From positions 1 to 53,806 of the forward strand of contig QZKR01000046.1 of the NCBI GenBank assembly GCA_003598065.1: a stretch of 53,806 nucleotides of DNA, written 5' to 3'. The position numbers and the translations under genes were made by a program. Shown here in pieces: positions 40,346-48,474 of this stretch. The stretch's first letter is position 1. Each line of letters begins with the position of its first letter. The stretch is from Myxococcales bacterium (GTDB lineage Bacteria > Myxococcota_A > SURF-8). The notes beneath the pieces were generated by a model. The model saw only the letters and a program-made list of their open reading frames with translations, did no database searches and was not told the origin of the DNA.

Positions 40346-40629
40346 AACTCCATCGTCGCTTTCTGCGTGTCCAAATGAACAAGGTCAACCCGCGCAAGGA
40401 ATTTTTCCGCGTCAGCTTGCTAGATATCCGCGCCGCCGTCGAGGAGATGAAGATTCAGGCTCACTGGACCGTTGCAGCTGCAGCCGCGCAATATAAAGAG
40501 ACGTTAGCGCTTGAACGCGGGATGGCCGCCGATGCAAACAAAGAACGAGAATGGCTGGAAAGCCAAGCGAAGTTTGAGGCGCGCGAATTGCTTTCACCCG
40601 AAAGCGAGGAGGAGCGCGAGAGCGCGTAA
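40346..40629 (+). pseudogene. DUF4041 / GIY-YIG nuclease gene, 3' part
   Basis: Continues the frame broken at 36703. It reads ELHRRFLRVQMNKVNPRKEF, with the Glu and the Asn-Lys-Val-Asn segment that complete the GIY-YIG nuclease core, then RVSLLDIRAAVEEM and a C-terminal helical tail ending in EEERESA. An internal ATG at 40375 could in principle start a short fragment but has no ribosome site. After the insertion this part has no start of its own. Confidence 0.85.
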
Positions 40630-40641
40630 TGGTCCACTTTA

Positions 40642-40664
40642 GAGCAGGTTTTCCAACCCGCCCC
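40642..40664. repeat. Degenerate family C palindrome
   Basis: GAGCAGGTT-TTCC-AACCCGCCCC; compare the perfect copy at 34835-34860. It marks the right side of the A+T-rich island. Confidence 0.55.
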
Positions 40665-40678
40665 ATTCATTAGCTTTG

Positions 40679-41941
40679 CTAATGTATCGCATACTGGCAG
40701 AATATCCCCAAGTGATCCGAGGGCCAGAGGCCGCCTACGGGCTCGGTGAAGACGCGCTCGCACGACAAGGTCTCCACCGGCGTTTCGCTCCCCGGAACAA
40801 CGTAGATGTAGTCGATGCGCGAGGTCGGATCCTGCGCCGTGGATGTGTAGCCCGGATCGGAACCGTTGACGGCCAGCCATGAGTCGATGAAATTTCCTCT
40901 CACTCCAGTGTGTTCCGCGTCCCCCCGCAACACCTGCATGGCCAGCGTCTCGGGCGTCGCGTTCAGATCGCCGCCGAAGAAGCCTAGGGTGGGCGAGGGA
41001 TAGCCCGCGATGAAGTTGACGATGGCGACCGCCTGATCGGCCTTTTTGATGTGATCGAGAGAAATGGTCATGTGCGAACAGAAGACGTTCATCTCGCCCC
41101 ACGGCGCTTGCGCGGTCACGCCGAGCACGGAGCGGGTGAACATGTCGCCGGTCAGGCCGCCGAATTCCTCGTGGGGAAGGGTGGCGGAGGCGAAACCGAC
41201 GATGGGCCACTTGCTCAAAATCGCGATGCCCTCCTCGAAAACATAGGGGATGTCGTGGGTCATCTCCCAGTGGTAGTAATACCCCGTCAGTTCCGCCAGC
41301 ATCTGCGCCCGGTTGACCATGATCGCCGACTGCGCCACCTCCTGATGGAAGGCGAAATCGGGCTGCGCTTCGTTGATGAAATCGGCCACGATGCGGTTGC
41401 GTTCGTCGTAGTTCAGCGAGGGCGGATTGAGGGGGTTGAGGATGTTGAAGGTGAGCACCGAGACGACCGTCGGCTCGGTTTCCGGCTCCGGCTCGGCCTC
41501 CGGTTCGGGGTCTAACTCGGGATCGGCGTCGCCCTGCTCCGGTTCGGGGTCGATCTCGGCCGTCTCTTCGCCGCTGCCGTCCTCGTCGCCGTCCGGCGAA
41601 AGATCGCCGTCCGCCGCGTCGCCTTTATCTTCGTCGGCGATTTCGTCATCGTCGATTGCGTCGTCGTCGGAGGCGTCGCCATCTGGAACTTGTTCGTCCG
41701 CGTCGCCGTCCGTTTCCCATCTGTCGTTTTCAAAGATTGGCAGATCGTCGTCGGCGGAACGGCCCGCCGTGTCGCCCTCTGAACAGGCGAACAGAAGGGA
41801 ACTTAGAACCCATAACAAAATGAACGAACCGACTCGAACTGTCATTCCCGCGTAAGCGGGAATCCAGCGTTTTTCGGACTGGACCCCCGCTTTCGCGGGG
41901 GTGACAGCCAGGCAGCCGTTCGTTTTGATAGGTACGTTCAT
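40679..41941 (-). CDS. Endonuclease/exonuclease/phosphatase-family lipoprotein
   Basis: 420 aa from ATG 41941, which lies 4 nt after the CotH stop and would be coupled. Alternatively 388 aa from the ATG at 41845, where a clean lipoprotein signal (ending SSLLFAC) starts. Residues between the two starts derive from a REP-like repeat. After the Cys comes a long DGD/PEPE acidic linker (to about residue 160). The EEP fold has FNILNPLNP, FHQEV, SHMT, GDLNAT, RIDYIYV and WPSDHLGIF, a full set of metal and catalytic residues. Substrates could be nucleic acid, sphingomyelin or phosphoinositides. Confidence 0.88.
   Translation of the reverse strand: MNVPIKTNGCLAVTPAKAGVQSEKRWIPAYAGMTVRVGSFILLWVLSSLLFACSEGDTAGRSADDDLPIFENDRWETDGDADEQVPDGDASDDDAIDDDEIADEDKGDAADGDLSPDGDEDGSGEETAEIDPEPEQGDADPELDPEPEAEPEPETEPTVVSVLTFNILNPLNPPSLNYDERNRIVADFINEAQPDFAFHQEVAQSAIMVNRAQMLAELTGYYYHWEMTHDIPYVFEEGIAILSKWPIVGFASATLPHEEFGGLTGDMFTRSVLGVTAQAPWGEMNVFCSHMTISLDHIKKADQAVAIVNFIAGYPSPTLGFFGGDLNATPETLAMQVLRGDAEHTGVRGNFIDSWLAVNGSDPGYTSTAQDPTSRIDYIYVVPGSETPVETLSCERVFTEPVGGLWPSDHLGIFCQYAIH
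41843..41907. repeat. REP-like double hairpin overlapping the 5' end of the EEP gene
   Basis: ATTCCCGC-GTAA-GCGGGAAT (41844-41863) and CCCCCGC-TTTC-GCGGGGG (41884-41901). The flanking reads as VTPAKAGVQ and WIPAYAGMT when translated, the well-known coding appearance of this widespread intergenic repeat. Confidence 0.85.
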
Positions 41942-41945
41942 CGCC

Positions 41946-43628
41946 TCAATCAGCCCGGCATTCGGCTGCCTCCCTTAGATACTCCTCCCGTTCGACGAGA
42001 AAACGTTTGAAGTAGTCCTTGGCGGCCTCGAAGTCCTGGCGCGTCTCGATCTGGTCGCCGGGGTCGGGCTCGATCGCCGGCCAGAGGCGGTCGCCGAGCG
42101 CATCCAGAAGCCTCGGCAGCTCATTTTGCCAGTAGCCCCGATCTAGATACTCGCAGATCAGGCCTGAGTAGCGCGGCGCGAACTCCGGGTCGAGGATCAC
42201 GAGATGGATGAGCAGATTGATCCAATTTTCGTGGTCCGGGCCGACCTCCTCCTCGTCGTCCACAATGCCGTTCTGCCACCAGCGGTCGGCGGCGAAGTCG
42301 TGGCAAACCTGCGTCCAGTCTTCATCATAAAGACAACCGAAGGTTAGATCCATGTCCCAAGGGTAAAACTCCCAGGCGAGGCGGCCCGTCGGATCGGCCT
42401 GCCAGGAGAAATAGAAATTGTTGGTGATCGTATCGGCGTTCTGGATCAGGGTGTTGACAGCGAGGTACTTCAGATAGTGCTCGACGTGCAGCGCCTCGCG
42501 GACGCGCGCCGTCGTCGTCTCGTCGCGGCCGGGATCGAGCGCGTCGGAATCCTCGAAATCCGGCCAGATCACGTTTTCAATGAAATGCACTAGGTCGGAA
42601 TAATCATCCTCCGGCAAGCCGTTTTTCTTTGCGTAATACATGTCATAGGTTTCCGGCGCGGCAATGGGAACGAAGGTCCCGCCCGGATAGACATAGGCCG
42701 CTTCATACATCGAGCGCTGGGCATCGCGGCCGTTGGCTTCCAGAAAATTGTCGCCGACACGCTCGGTTTCGACCATCAGGCCGTAGTAGGCGTCGTTGAC
42801 GAGCACCTTCCAGTAACGAACGCGCGGGGCGGGGACGGTCGTGAATTGACGGTAGAGGTGGTAGGCGAGAAAACTCCGCATGTGCGTGGGGTCGTCCCAC
42901 TCGGCCTTGAGATTCATTTTGCGGCTGAACCCGGGGTGATCGACACCGGAAGGAGACGTGATGCGGAAACTCTTGGTCGGAAAGCTGCGCGAGAAATTGC
43001 CCAAGAGACGGATCTGCTCGCCGAGGTTGTAGGTGCGGCCGTTCGCGGTAACGACGCAGGGATACCACGTTTCGCCGTAAATGTTGGTCTTGAGCGCCTC
43101 GAAGTCGGCCGGGTCCATGGCGATGCGGAATTCGCCGATTTCCGCCTGCAGGCAGAAGCCGTCCGCGCAGCTTGTCCCCTCGCGGCACTGGCTCGAATCC
43201 TCGCACGCTCCGCAGACGCCGTCCGTCCGGCAGCTTTCGAGAGCGCGGCAGTGTTCGGGCGCTTGGCAAACCCCGCATGCCCCGCCGACGCATCCCTGGC
43301 CTGCCGGGCAATCGGCGACGCCTTGCGGGCAGTAGGACGCAATCGGGTTATCATCCGCGCTATCGGTTTCCGGAGAATCGATTTCCCCCGTTTCCTCGCT
43401 GTCTGCGTCGTTTTCCGGCTCGGCGTCCATCCGGTCGCCATCGGAGTCGTCGCCGTCGGGCCGGTCGAGATCGGCCCGCGACCAATCGTCGTCATTGACC
43501 TCCCCGTTGTCGAGACGGTCGGTTTCGAGATCGCCGTCGGCGGGCGTTCCCGAGAGATTGGAAAACGAGCCGTCGTCGCAGGCCGCGACGAGACATAGCG
43601 CCAACAGCGCGAAAAGAATCGTCCGCAT
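41946..43628 (-). CDS. CotH-kinase-like lipoprotein
   Basis: 560 aa. The signal ends CLVAAC (Cys17). An Asp/Glu/Gly-rich linker (to about 95) is followed by Cys-rich modules (CPQGVADCPAGQGCVGGACG and further copies to about 165). The CotH-type domain begins FRIAMDPADFEAL and has the IRLLGNFSRSFPTKSFR motif, KMNLKAEWDDPTHMRSFLAY, and the metal-binding EFYPWDMDLTFG. In CotH proteins this fold phosphorylates secreted proteins; here the exported location fits modification of surface proteins, but activity is not shown. It is in an operon with the downstream EEP lipoprotein. Confidence 0.9.
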   Translation of the reverse strand: MRTILFALLALCLVAACDDGSFSNLSGTPADGDLETDRLDNGEVNDDDWSRADLDRPDGDDSDGDRMDAEPENDADSEETGEIDSPETDSADDNPIASYCPQGVADCPAGQGCVGGACGVCQAPEHCRALESCRTDGVCGACEDSSQCREGTSCADGFCLQAEIGEFRIAMDPADFEALKTNIYGETWYPCVVTANGRTYNLGEQIRLLGNFSRSFPTKSFRITSPSGVDHPGFSRKMNLKAEWDDPTHMRSFLAYHLYRQFTTVPAPRVRYWKVLVNDAYYGLMVETERVGDNFLEANGRDAQRSMYEAAYVYPGGTFVPIAAPETYDMYYAKKNGLPEDDYSDLVHFIENVIWPDFEDSDALDPGRDETTTARVREALHVEHYLKYLAVNTLIQNADTITNNFYFSWQADPTGRLAWEFYPWDMDLTFGCLYDEDWTQVCHDFAADRWWQNGIVDDEEEVGPDHENWINLLIHLVILDPEFAPRYSGLICEYLDRGYWQNELPRLLDALGDRLWPAIEPDPGDQIETRQDFEAAKDYFKRFLVEREEYLREAAECRAD

Positions 43629-43760
43629 CGTTTGATCCGTATACGTTCCCGTGCCATGTCGTGACGATAGAGACTATCCAAGCCTACCATATTGTGAGCG
43701 GCTGGCAAGCATTAGAAACGGGACGCGCGGCTGCATTTCGTCCTCCTGTGGAATTTCGGC

Positions 43761-43766
43761 TATAAT
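43761..43766 (+). promoter_or_regulatory. Perfect -10 box (TATAAT) before the MBL-fold gene
   Basis: TATAAT at 43761-43766, with only a weak TTCGTC 18 bp upstream as the -35. It lies 51 bp before the ATG at 43818. Confidence 0.35.
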
Positions 43767-43817
43767 TCCTCATGGAAGCAGGAACATGGCGCATTCGTAG
43801 GCAGGGATGGCGAGGTC

Positions 43818-44579
43818 ATGGACGCGCAACGCATCGGTTCACGCGGGCTGCTATGCACTTTCGACGATCTGCTGTCATCGGAGTACGCCTGCCTTACCAA
43901 TATTTATCTGATCGCCGGCGAACGGCATACCTTCATCATCGACACGGGGCTCGGGTCTGCCTGGGTCGAAGCGGCGTTGGACGAGTTTCACCGCCGCTTC
44001 GAATTCCGTTCGCCGATCATCCTCACTACGCACCATCACTGGGACCACGTCTGGGGCCACGCCGCCGTGCCGGAAGCGCCGGTATGGGCCACACCGCTTT
44101 GTCGCGATTTTCTGGCGCGCGATGGCGAGCGGATTTTGAAAGAATTGGCGGCTTGCCGGCGCGGTTCGGCCTCGATCCGGCTGCCGGACGTTCTGGTGGA
44201 ATCGGCGCTCGATCTCGCCGAGGAGGCGCTGACGATTTTTCCCAGCCCCGGGCACACGCCGGACGGGCTGTCCGTCTTCGATCGTCGCGACAAGACGCTC
44301 GTCGCCGGCGATGCGCTCGAATGGCCCGTGCCGTTCATCGATCCGGGCCCGCCGATGCCGGATCTGGAGACTTACATCGCCACTCTCAATCGCTATCTGC
44401 ATCTTGCGCCGGACGTCGTTATTGCGTCGCACGCGTCGCCGGCGGGCCTGGAACTGATCGCGCAGAATTTGAGCTACCTCGAATCCTTGCGCGATGGAAC
44501 GCGCTATGAGCCTCGCGGGCCGAACGACGAGCGTTTCGACGCTTACCACAAAGCCAATCTGGCGGCGCTGGGACGGTAG
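43818..44579 (+). CDS. Metallo-beta-lactamase-fold hydrolase
   Basis: 253 aa. The metal site is THHHWDHVWGH, with PSPGHTPDGLSVF for the next His, VAGDALEWP for the bridging Asp, and VIASHASP for the final His. This is a complete glyoxalase-II/lactonase-type dinuclear site. The substrate is not inferable. It is divergent from the CotH gene and ends before a hairpin terminator shared with the convergent lipoprotein gene. Confidence 0.9.
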   Translation: MDAQRIGSRGLLCTFDDLLSSEYACLTNIYLIAGERHTFIIDTGLGSAWVEAALDEFHRRFEFRSPIILTTHHHWDHVWGHAAVPEAPVWATPLCRDFLARDGERILKELAACRRGSASIRLPDVLVESALDLAEEALTIFPSPGHTPDGLSVFDRRDKTLVAGDALEWPVPFIDPGPPMPDLETYIATLNRYLHLAPDVVIASHASPAGLELIAQNLSYLESLRDGTRYEPRGPNDERFDAYHKANLAALGR

Positions 44580-44589
44580 AAAATGAAAA

Positions 44590-44612
44590 AGGCCCAGTCG
44601 CCCGGGCCTTCA
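44590..44612. terminator. Bidirectional intrinsic terminator
   Basis: AAGGCCC-AGTCGCCC-GGGCCTT hairpin between convergent genes, with an A-rich run on the left that reads as a U-tract on the minus strand. Confidence 0.6.
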
Positions 44613-44631
44613 AGAATCGCGCACTGCGTGG

Positions 44632-45651
44632 CTATTCGTTCTGGAAGCCGACGAGAGGAATCTCGTAGCCGTAGTAAATGAATCCCAAAGTGTCTCCCGG
44701 TTCTCCGGCTCCAATCACCGCCACGTTGAGTTGGATCGTCACCGTGTCTCGGCCTTTCTGGAACAGGTCAGGAAGCGTATCCGCGCCGACGCCGCCGCTG
44801 GGCAGGCTCACGTCGATGGACACCGCCCCCGTGGGGTTCTTGGGGAAGTCCCAATAGGATTCCGCCCCCACTCCGCCGGTTTCGGGGTTGTCTTCCCGCG
44901 TGTCCCATTCCATGGTGATGGCGCCGCCGACCGTCGCGCCTTCCTGAAGGACTTCGGGAATCGTCACCATGCCTGCAATATCGATGTCCGTACCCGGTTG
45001 GAGCAGCTCGGCGGGGTCAAAAGTCAGGTTGGACAAGGAATCGGTCGAGAATACGCCGCCGGCCGCAAAGAAGAAAAACGTGCCGGATTTGATCGCCATG
45101 ATTCGCCATGTGTCGCCTTCCTTGCGGAAGTCCAGCGTCAACTTGCGGATGCCCTGCCCTTGGACGCTGATTCCGTCCACTTCCACCGGGCTGCTCGCTT
45201 CCAGCGTCGCCGTCAGGGACGCCTCGGTGTCCGAGGGGTAGACGAACGTGGTTTCCTGAATGGCGACTTCCACCAGGGCTCCGCCTTCGGCGGCGAACTG
45301 CTGTTTGTAAAGTTCCACGCGGATGCCTTTGTCGCAACCGGCGTAGGCGTAGGCTTCCGACATGTGCGGCGCCAGCTTGGAATCGACGGAGGCTTCGGTG
45401 CCGGAGGTGAAGGCGACGATCACGTCTTCCAGGACGGCCCGCATCGCTTCCTCGTCCGGGCCGTGATTGACGGGCTGGTCGCCGTCGGCATCGCCGTCCG
45501 CTGCGTCATCGTCGCCGTCGGTAGGCGTCGTATCGCCGTCGCCGTCCGCGTCGCCGTCGCCGTTGTCGTCGCTGCCGCTGGAGCAACCGAACAACGTCAG
45601 AACGAGCAGAATCGCGAGAAGCGCAGACCCTCTCCAGACCATCTCTTTCAT
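44632..45651 (-). CDS. DGD-linker lipoprotein, NTF2/SnoaL-like N-terminal region, unknown function
   Basis: 339 aa from the ATG at 45651, which has GGAG 7 nt upstream. Further upstream Mets at 45672 and 45666 lack such a site. The signal ends TLFGC (Cys23). A DGDADGDGD linker follows (to about 65). Residues about 70-190 have the helix-then-strands pattern of NTF2-like proteins (MRAVLEDVIVAFTSG, LTLDFRKEGDTWRI). The C-terminal half is beta-rich and ends in a sandwich-like segment. No family recognised. Confidence 0.8.
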   Translation of the reverse strand: MKEMVWRGSALLAILLVLTLFGCSSGSDDNGDGDADGDGDTTPTDGDDDAADGDADGDQPVNHGPDEEAMRAVLEDVIVAFTSGTEASVDSKLAPHMSEAYAYAGCDKGIRVELYKQQFAAEGGALVEVAIQETTFVYPSDTEASLTATLEASSPVEVDGISVQGQGIRKLTLDFRKEGDTWRIMAIKSGTFFFFAAGGVFSTDSLSNLTFDPAELLQPGTDIDIAGMVTIPEVLQEGATVGGAITMEWDTREDNPETGGVGAESYWDFPKNPTGAVSIDVSLPSGGVGADTLPDLFQKGRDTVTIQLNVAVIGAGEPGDTLGFIYYGYEIPLVGFQNE

Positions 45652-45794
45652 CGCCATTCTCCGCATAAGCATTAGGGGAGGACTTCCTGCGGCGGCGACG
45701 TCGGCGAGATCCCGACCCTTTCGCCACCAACATTAGGTATTCATTATAACTTTTGGACAGGCAGGTGTCAATTTGAGCTTTTCGGCCAGGCGGA

Positions 45795-46655
45795 TCATTT
45801 CCTTCTGGTCTTGGATCTAACGGGTTGAGCGGGCGGAGAATAGCTTTCCGGCGGGATTTTGCCGCTCGCCCGGCCGCGATCCTTCCAGGCGTGCCAGAGC
45901 ATCACGCAGCCGAAAATGAAGAACGGGATGCTGTAATATTGCCCCTCGGTAAGCGGAGATTCCTCCGGCGTCAGCATTTGATACTCTTTTACGAACTCCA
46001 CCATGAAGCGCAGGAAAAAATAAAGCACGAGGAACGTGCCGACCAGAATGCCGCGCGGTTTACGGTTGCCGAATTTGTGGTCCAGCCAGTAAATGAGGCC
46101 GAAGATCGACGCGCCGATCAGCGCCTCGTAAATCTGGCTCGGATGGCGCGGGACGTTCGGGTAGCCAGAGCGCGGGAAATACATCGCCCAGGGAAGATCG
46201 CTGGGCCGGCCGACGATTTCGCTGTTGAGGAAATTGCCCACGCGCACGAGCGTCGCCGCGATGGCGGCCGAATAGGCTGAGGCGTCGGCGACGATGAACC
46301 ACGGGATGCGATTGCGATAGGCGTAGAGCGTGAGGCCGAGGATGATCCCCGCCGTGCCGCCGTGGCTGGCCAGCCCGCCGTGCCAGATGTAAAGAATTTC
46401 GATCGGGTCGGAGAGATACTTCGAAGGTTCGTAGAGCAGGCAGTGGCCGATGCGTGCGCCGAGAATGCCGCAGATCGACACCCAGTAGAAGTAGCCGTAG
46501 AGCATGTTCTCCGGGTAGCCGATGCGACGCAGCACGACTTTGAAAAAGTGGAAGCCGGTCAGCAGCAACAACGCGAAGAGAAGCCCGTAATACCGGATTT
46601 GCAGCGGCCCGAGCCGGAGCATGACCGGGTCGATATCCCATACCCAATGATCCAT
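45795..46655 (-). CDS. lgt: Prolipoprotein diacylglyceryl transferase
   Basis: 286 aa with seven membrane segments. Transfers diacylglycerol from phosphatidylglycerol to the lipobox Cys of prolipoproteins, the first step of lipoprotein maturation. Signature VRVGNFLNSEIVGRPSD (Arg and Asn of the Lgt motif), the N-terminal YYGLLFALLLL, and YEALIG near the C-terminus. It serves the many lipobox proteins of this window. The C-terminal tail is basic. PilZ gene 7 bp upstream. Confidence 0.95.
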   Translation of the reverse strand: MDHWVWDIDPVMLRLGPLQIRYYGLLFALLLLTGFHFFKVVLRRIGYPENMLYGYFYWVSICGILGARIGHCLLYEPSKYLSDPIEILYIWHGGLASHGGTAGIILGLTLYAYRNRIPWFIVADASAYSAAIAATLVRVGNFLNSEIVGRPSDLPWAMYFPRSGYPNVPRHPSQIYEALIGASIFGLIYWLDHKFGNRKPRGILVGTFLVLYFFLRFMVEFVKEYQMLTPEESPLTEGQYYSIPFFIFGCVMLWHAWKDRGRASGKIPPESYSPPAQPVRSKTRRK

Positions 46656-46662
46656 CGGCGTC

Positions 46663-47340
46663 CTACTCCTCGTCGAACAGTGCGGCCAGACCGTCTATGT
46701 ACTGCTTGACCGCCAGTTTGTGTCTGCGGGAATCGAATTGCAGGCTCACGCCGAAGCCGGCGTTCTCGCCGTCGTCCGTCCAGACCACCCGGCCCTCCAT
46801 CACGAGCGGATGAATGAACTGCGGATCGTAGACGAAAAAGACGAACTGTTTCCCTTCCGGCGGCGCCTCCGACGAGCGAACGTGCAGGCCGATGGGGCTG
46901 ATGTCGGTGATCGTGCCGCGCACCAGCTTGTTGTCGAAAAGGTATTCGCACTGCAGTTCGACGCGCAGGCGCGACTCCTGGCGGTCGTCGCCCGCCTTGA
47001 GCGCTTCGTCTTCGCTATCGTGCTTCATGAAATGCAGCAGGGCGGCGAGCGTCTGTTCGCCCTCGCGCTCGAACTCGATCCCCACCCCGGCGGGCAGGTC
47101 GGGGCGGTCCGGCGCTTCCGCCTGACTCCAGGCGACGACGCCCGGCAGGATGAAACGCTTCTGAATGCCGATCACGCTGATGCGGCAGGTCAGGCGCTCG
47201 CCGCGCGGCCGGGGCGGCGCTTCCCACAAAACGCCGCCGATGCCGACGTTCGGCAGAAAACGGGCGAGGAAGTCTTCTTTGCGCTTGAAACGAAGCTCCA
47301 CGTTGCGCGGAGCGGGGTTGTCGGTCTTTGCGCCGGGCAT
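46663..47340 (-). CDS. PilZ-domain protein (two PilZ-like domains)
   Basis: 225 aa. The C-terminal PilZ (about 115-225) has RLRVELQCEY, TDISPIGLHVRS (D/NxSxxG) and a beta barrel ending GFGVSLQF. The N-terminal half is a degenerate PilZ-like barrel. The c-di-GMP-binding RxxxR is represented by RQESRLRVE, so binding is likely but not certain. It is directly upstream of lgt, 7 bp apart, an unusual pairing. Confidence 0.85.
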   Translation of the reverse strand: MPGAKTDNPAPRNVELRFKRKEDFLARFLPNVGIGGVLWEAPPRPRGERLTCRISVIGIQKRFILPGVVAWSQAEAPDRPDLPAGVGIEFEREGEQTLAALLHFMKHDSEDEALKAGDDRQESRLRVELQCEYLFDNKLVRGTITDISPIGLHVRSSEAPPEGKQFVFFVYDPQFIHPLVMEGRVVWTDDGENAGFGVSLQFDSRRHKLAVKQYIDGLAALFDEE

Positions 47341-47394
47341 CGGATCTCCCTCTGGTTGGGCGAAGTATACAGACGGGTCGGAAAAATCACAACG

Positions 47395-48474
47395 TCATTC
47401 CGGCCGGGCGACGCGCCAGCCGATGGCGGTGGCCGCCGCGAGAAAGACCAGCGGCGCGAACGCGCCTGCGGCCGGCGGGGCGAGATGGTGCAGAACGGCG
47501 GCGCGGCCGACGGCGACGAAGGCGAAGGCGGCCAGGGCGACGAGGACGCCGACGGCGGTCATCCGCAGCCGCTCTCTGCCGAAGGCGCGAGGTCTCTGGC
47601 GTCGTCCGACGGAAACGACGGCGAGCACGGGCAGAATGAGACAGAATCCGGGAAAGGCCAGTCGGTTCCACCACGCCAAGGCATATTCCGCCTCGTCCTG
47701 GCTTTGGCGTCGCCGATGGACGACGGCGGCTTGAAGCTCGCGTCGGGTCATCTCTTCCGGCGCGGCCCAGATCGGCGTGAAATGCGCCGGCGTTTCCGGC
47801 AAACGGGCCACGTCCTCCGCCGGCCAGGGCGACGACCGGCCTTGGGCGCCGAAACGAAGCGCTTCGGCGGCCTCCCAGTGACCGGCGCGCCAGGTGAGGC
47901 GCTCCGCCTGCAAGCGCTCGACTATCGCGCCATCGCCGTTCCGGCGATAGAGAATGACGCCGTGCAGGTCGCCGCCTTCGCCGGCTTCGACGCGCCAGAC
48001 GCCGCTGGGACCGGCGGTCCAGAGCCGATGCGGCCGCCATTTGGCTCCCCAGCGATCCTTGTGTTTGATGGCGATGTCCACCGTCCGCCGGTAGGCCGCC
48101 TCGGCGGGAACGACGAGCGTTTCGCCTAGGAAGTACATGGCGGCGGTCGCGACGAACCCCAGCGCGACAAAGGGCAGCAGACGGCGGCGAGGCGTCATGC
48201 CCGCCGACGACAAGGCGAGCGTTTCGCGCCGTTCGTGCATCTGGATCATCGTCGCCAGCGATCCGGCCCAGATGGCGACCGGCCAGAGCTGGTAGAGCGC
48301 CGTGGGCAGATGCCGCCAGGCCAGCCGCGCCAAATAAAAATTGGGCGCGCGGTAGGCAAGCACGATGCGCGCATGCTCGACAAGATCGGCGATGGCGTAG
48401 ATGGCGGCGAGCGCTGCAAGCGCCAAGAGAGAAGCGGCGGCGACGCGGCGAATGACGTAGACGGCGTATGTCAC
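47395..48474 (-). CDS. lptG: LptF/LptG-family permease (LptG position)
   Basis: 359 aa from a GTG at 48474 that overlaps the upstream stop (GTGA). Four to six membrane helices flank a periplasmic beta-jellyroll: N-terminal helices at residues about 10-110, then about 120-245 periplasmic, then C-terminal helices (WNRLAFPGFCLILPVLAVVSVG). LptF and LptG form the inner-membrane channel that, with the LptB ATPase, exports lipopolysaccharide. The longer frame from 48720 is in the wrong gene region. Assignment to G rather than F is by gene order. Confidence 0.85.
   Translation of the reverse strand: MTYAVYVIRRVAAASLLALAALAAIYAIADLVEHARIVLAYRAPNFYLARLAWRHLPTALYQLWPVAIWAGSLATMIQMHERRETLALSSAGMTPRRRLLPFVALGFVATAAMYFLGETLVVPAEAAYRRTVDIAIKHKDRWGAKWRPHRLWTAGPSGVWRVEAGEGGDLHGVILYRRNGDGAIVERLQAERLTWRAGHWEAAEALRFGAQGRSSPWPAEDVARLPETPAHFTPIWAAPEEMTRRELQAAVVHRRRQSQDEAEYALAWWNRLAFPGFCLILPVLAVVSVGRRQRPRAFGRERLRMTAVGVLVALAAFAFVAVGRAAVLHHLAPPAAGAFAPLVFLAAATAIGWRVARPE

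Noticed and set aside
40375-40629. Independent 84-aa gene starting at ATG 40375
   Set aside because: It is the in-frame tail of the interrupted GIY-YIG gene and has no ribosome binding site of its own.
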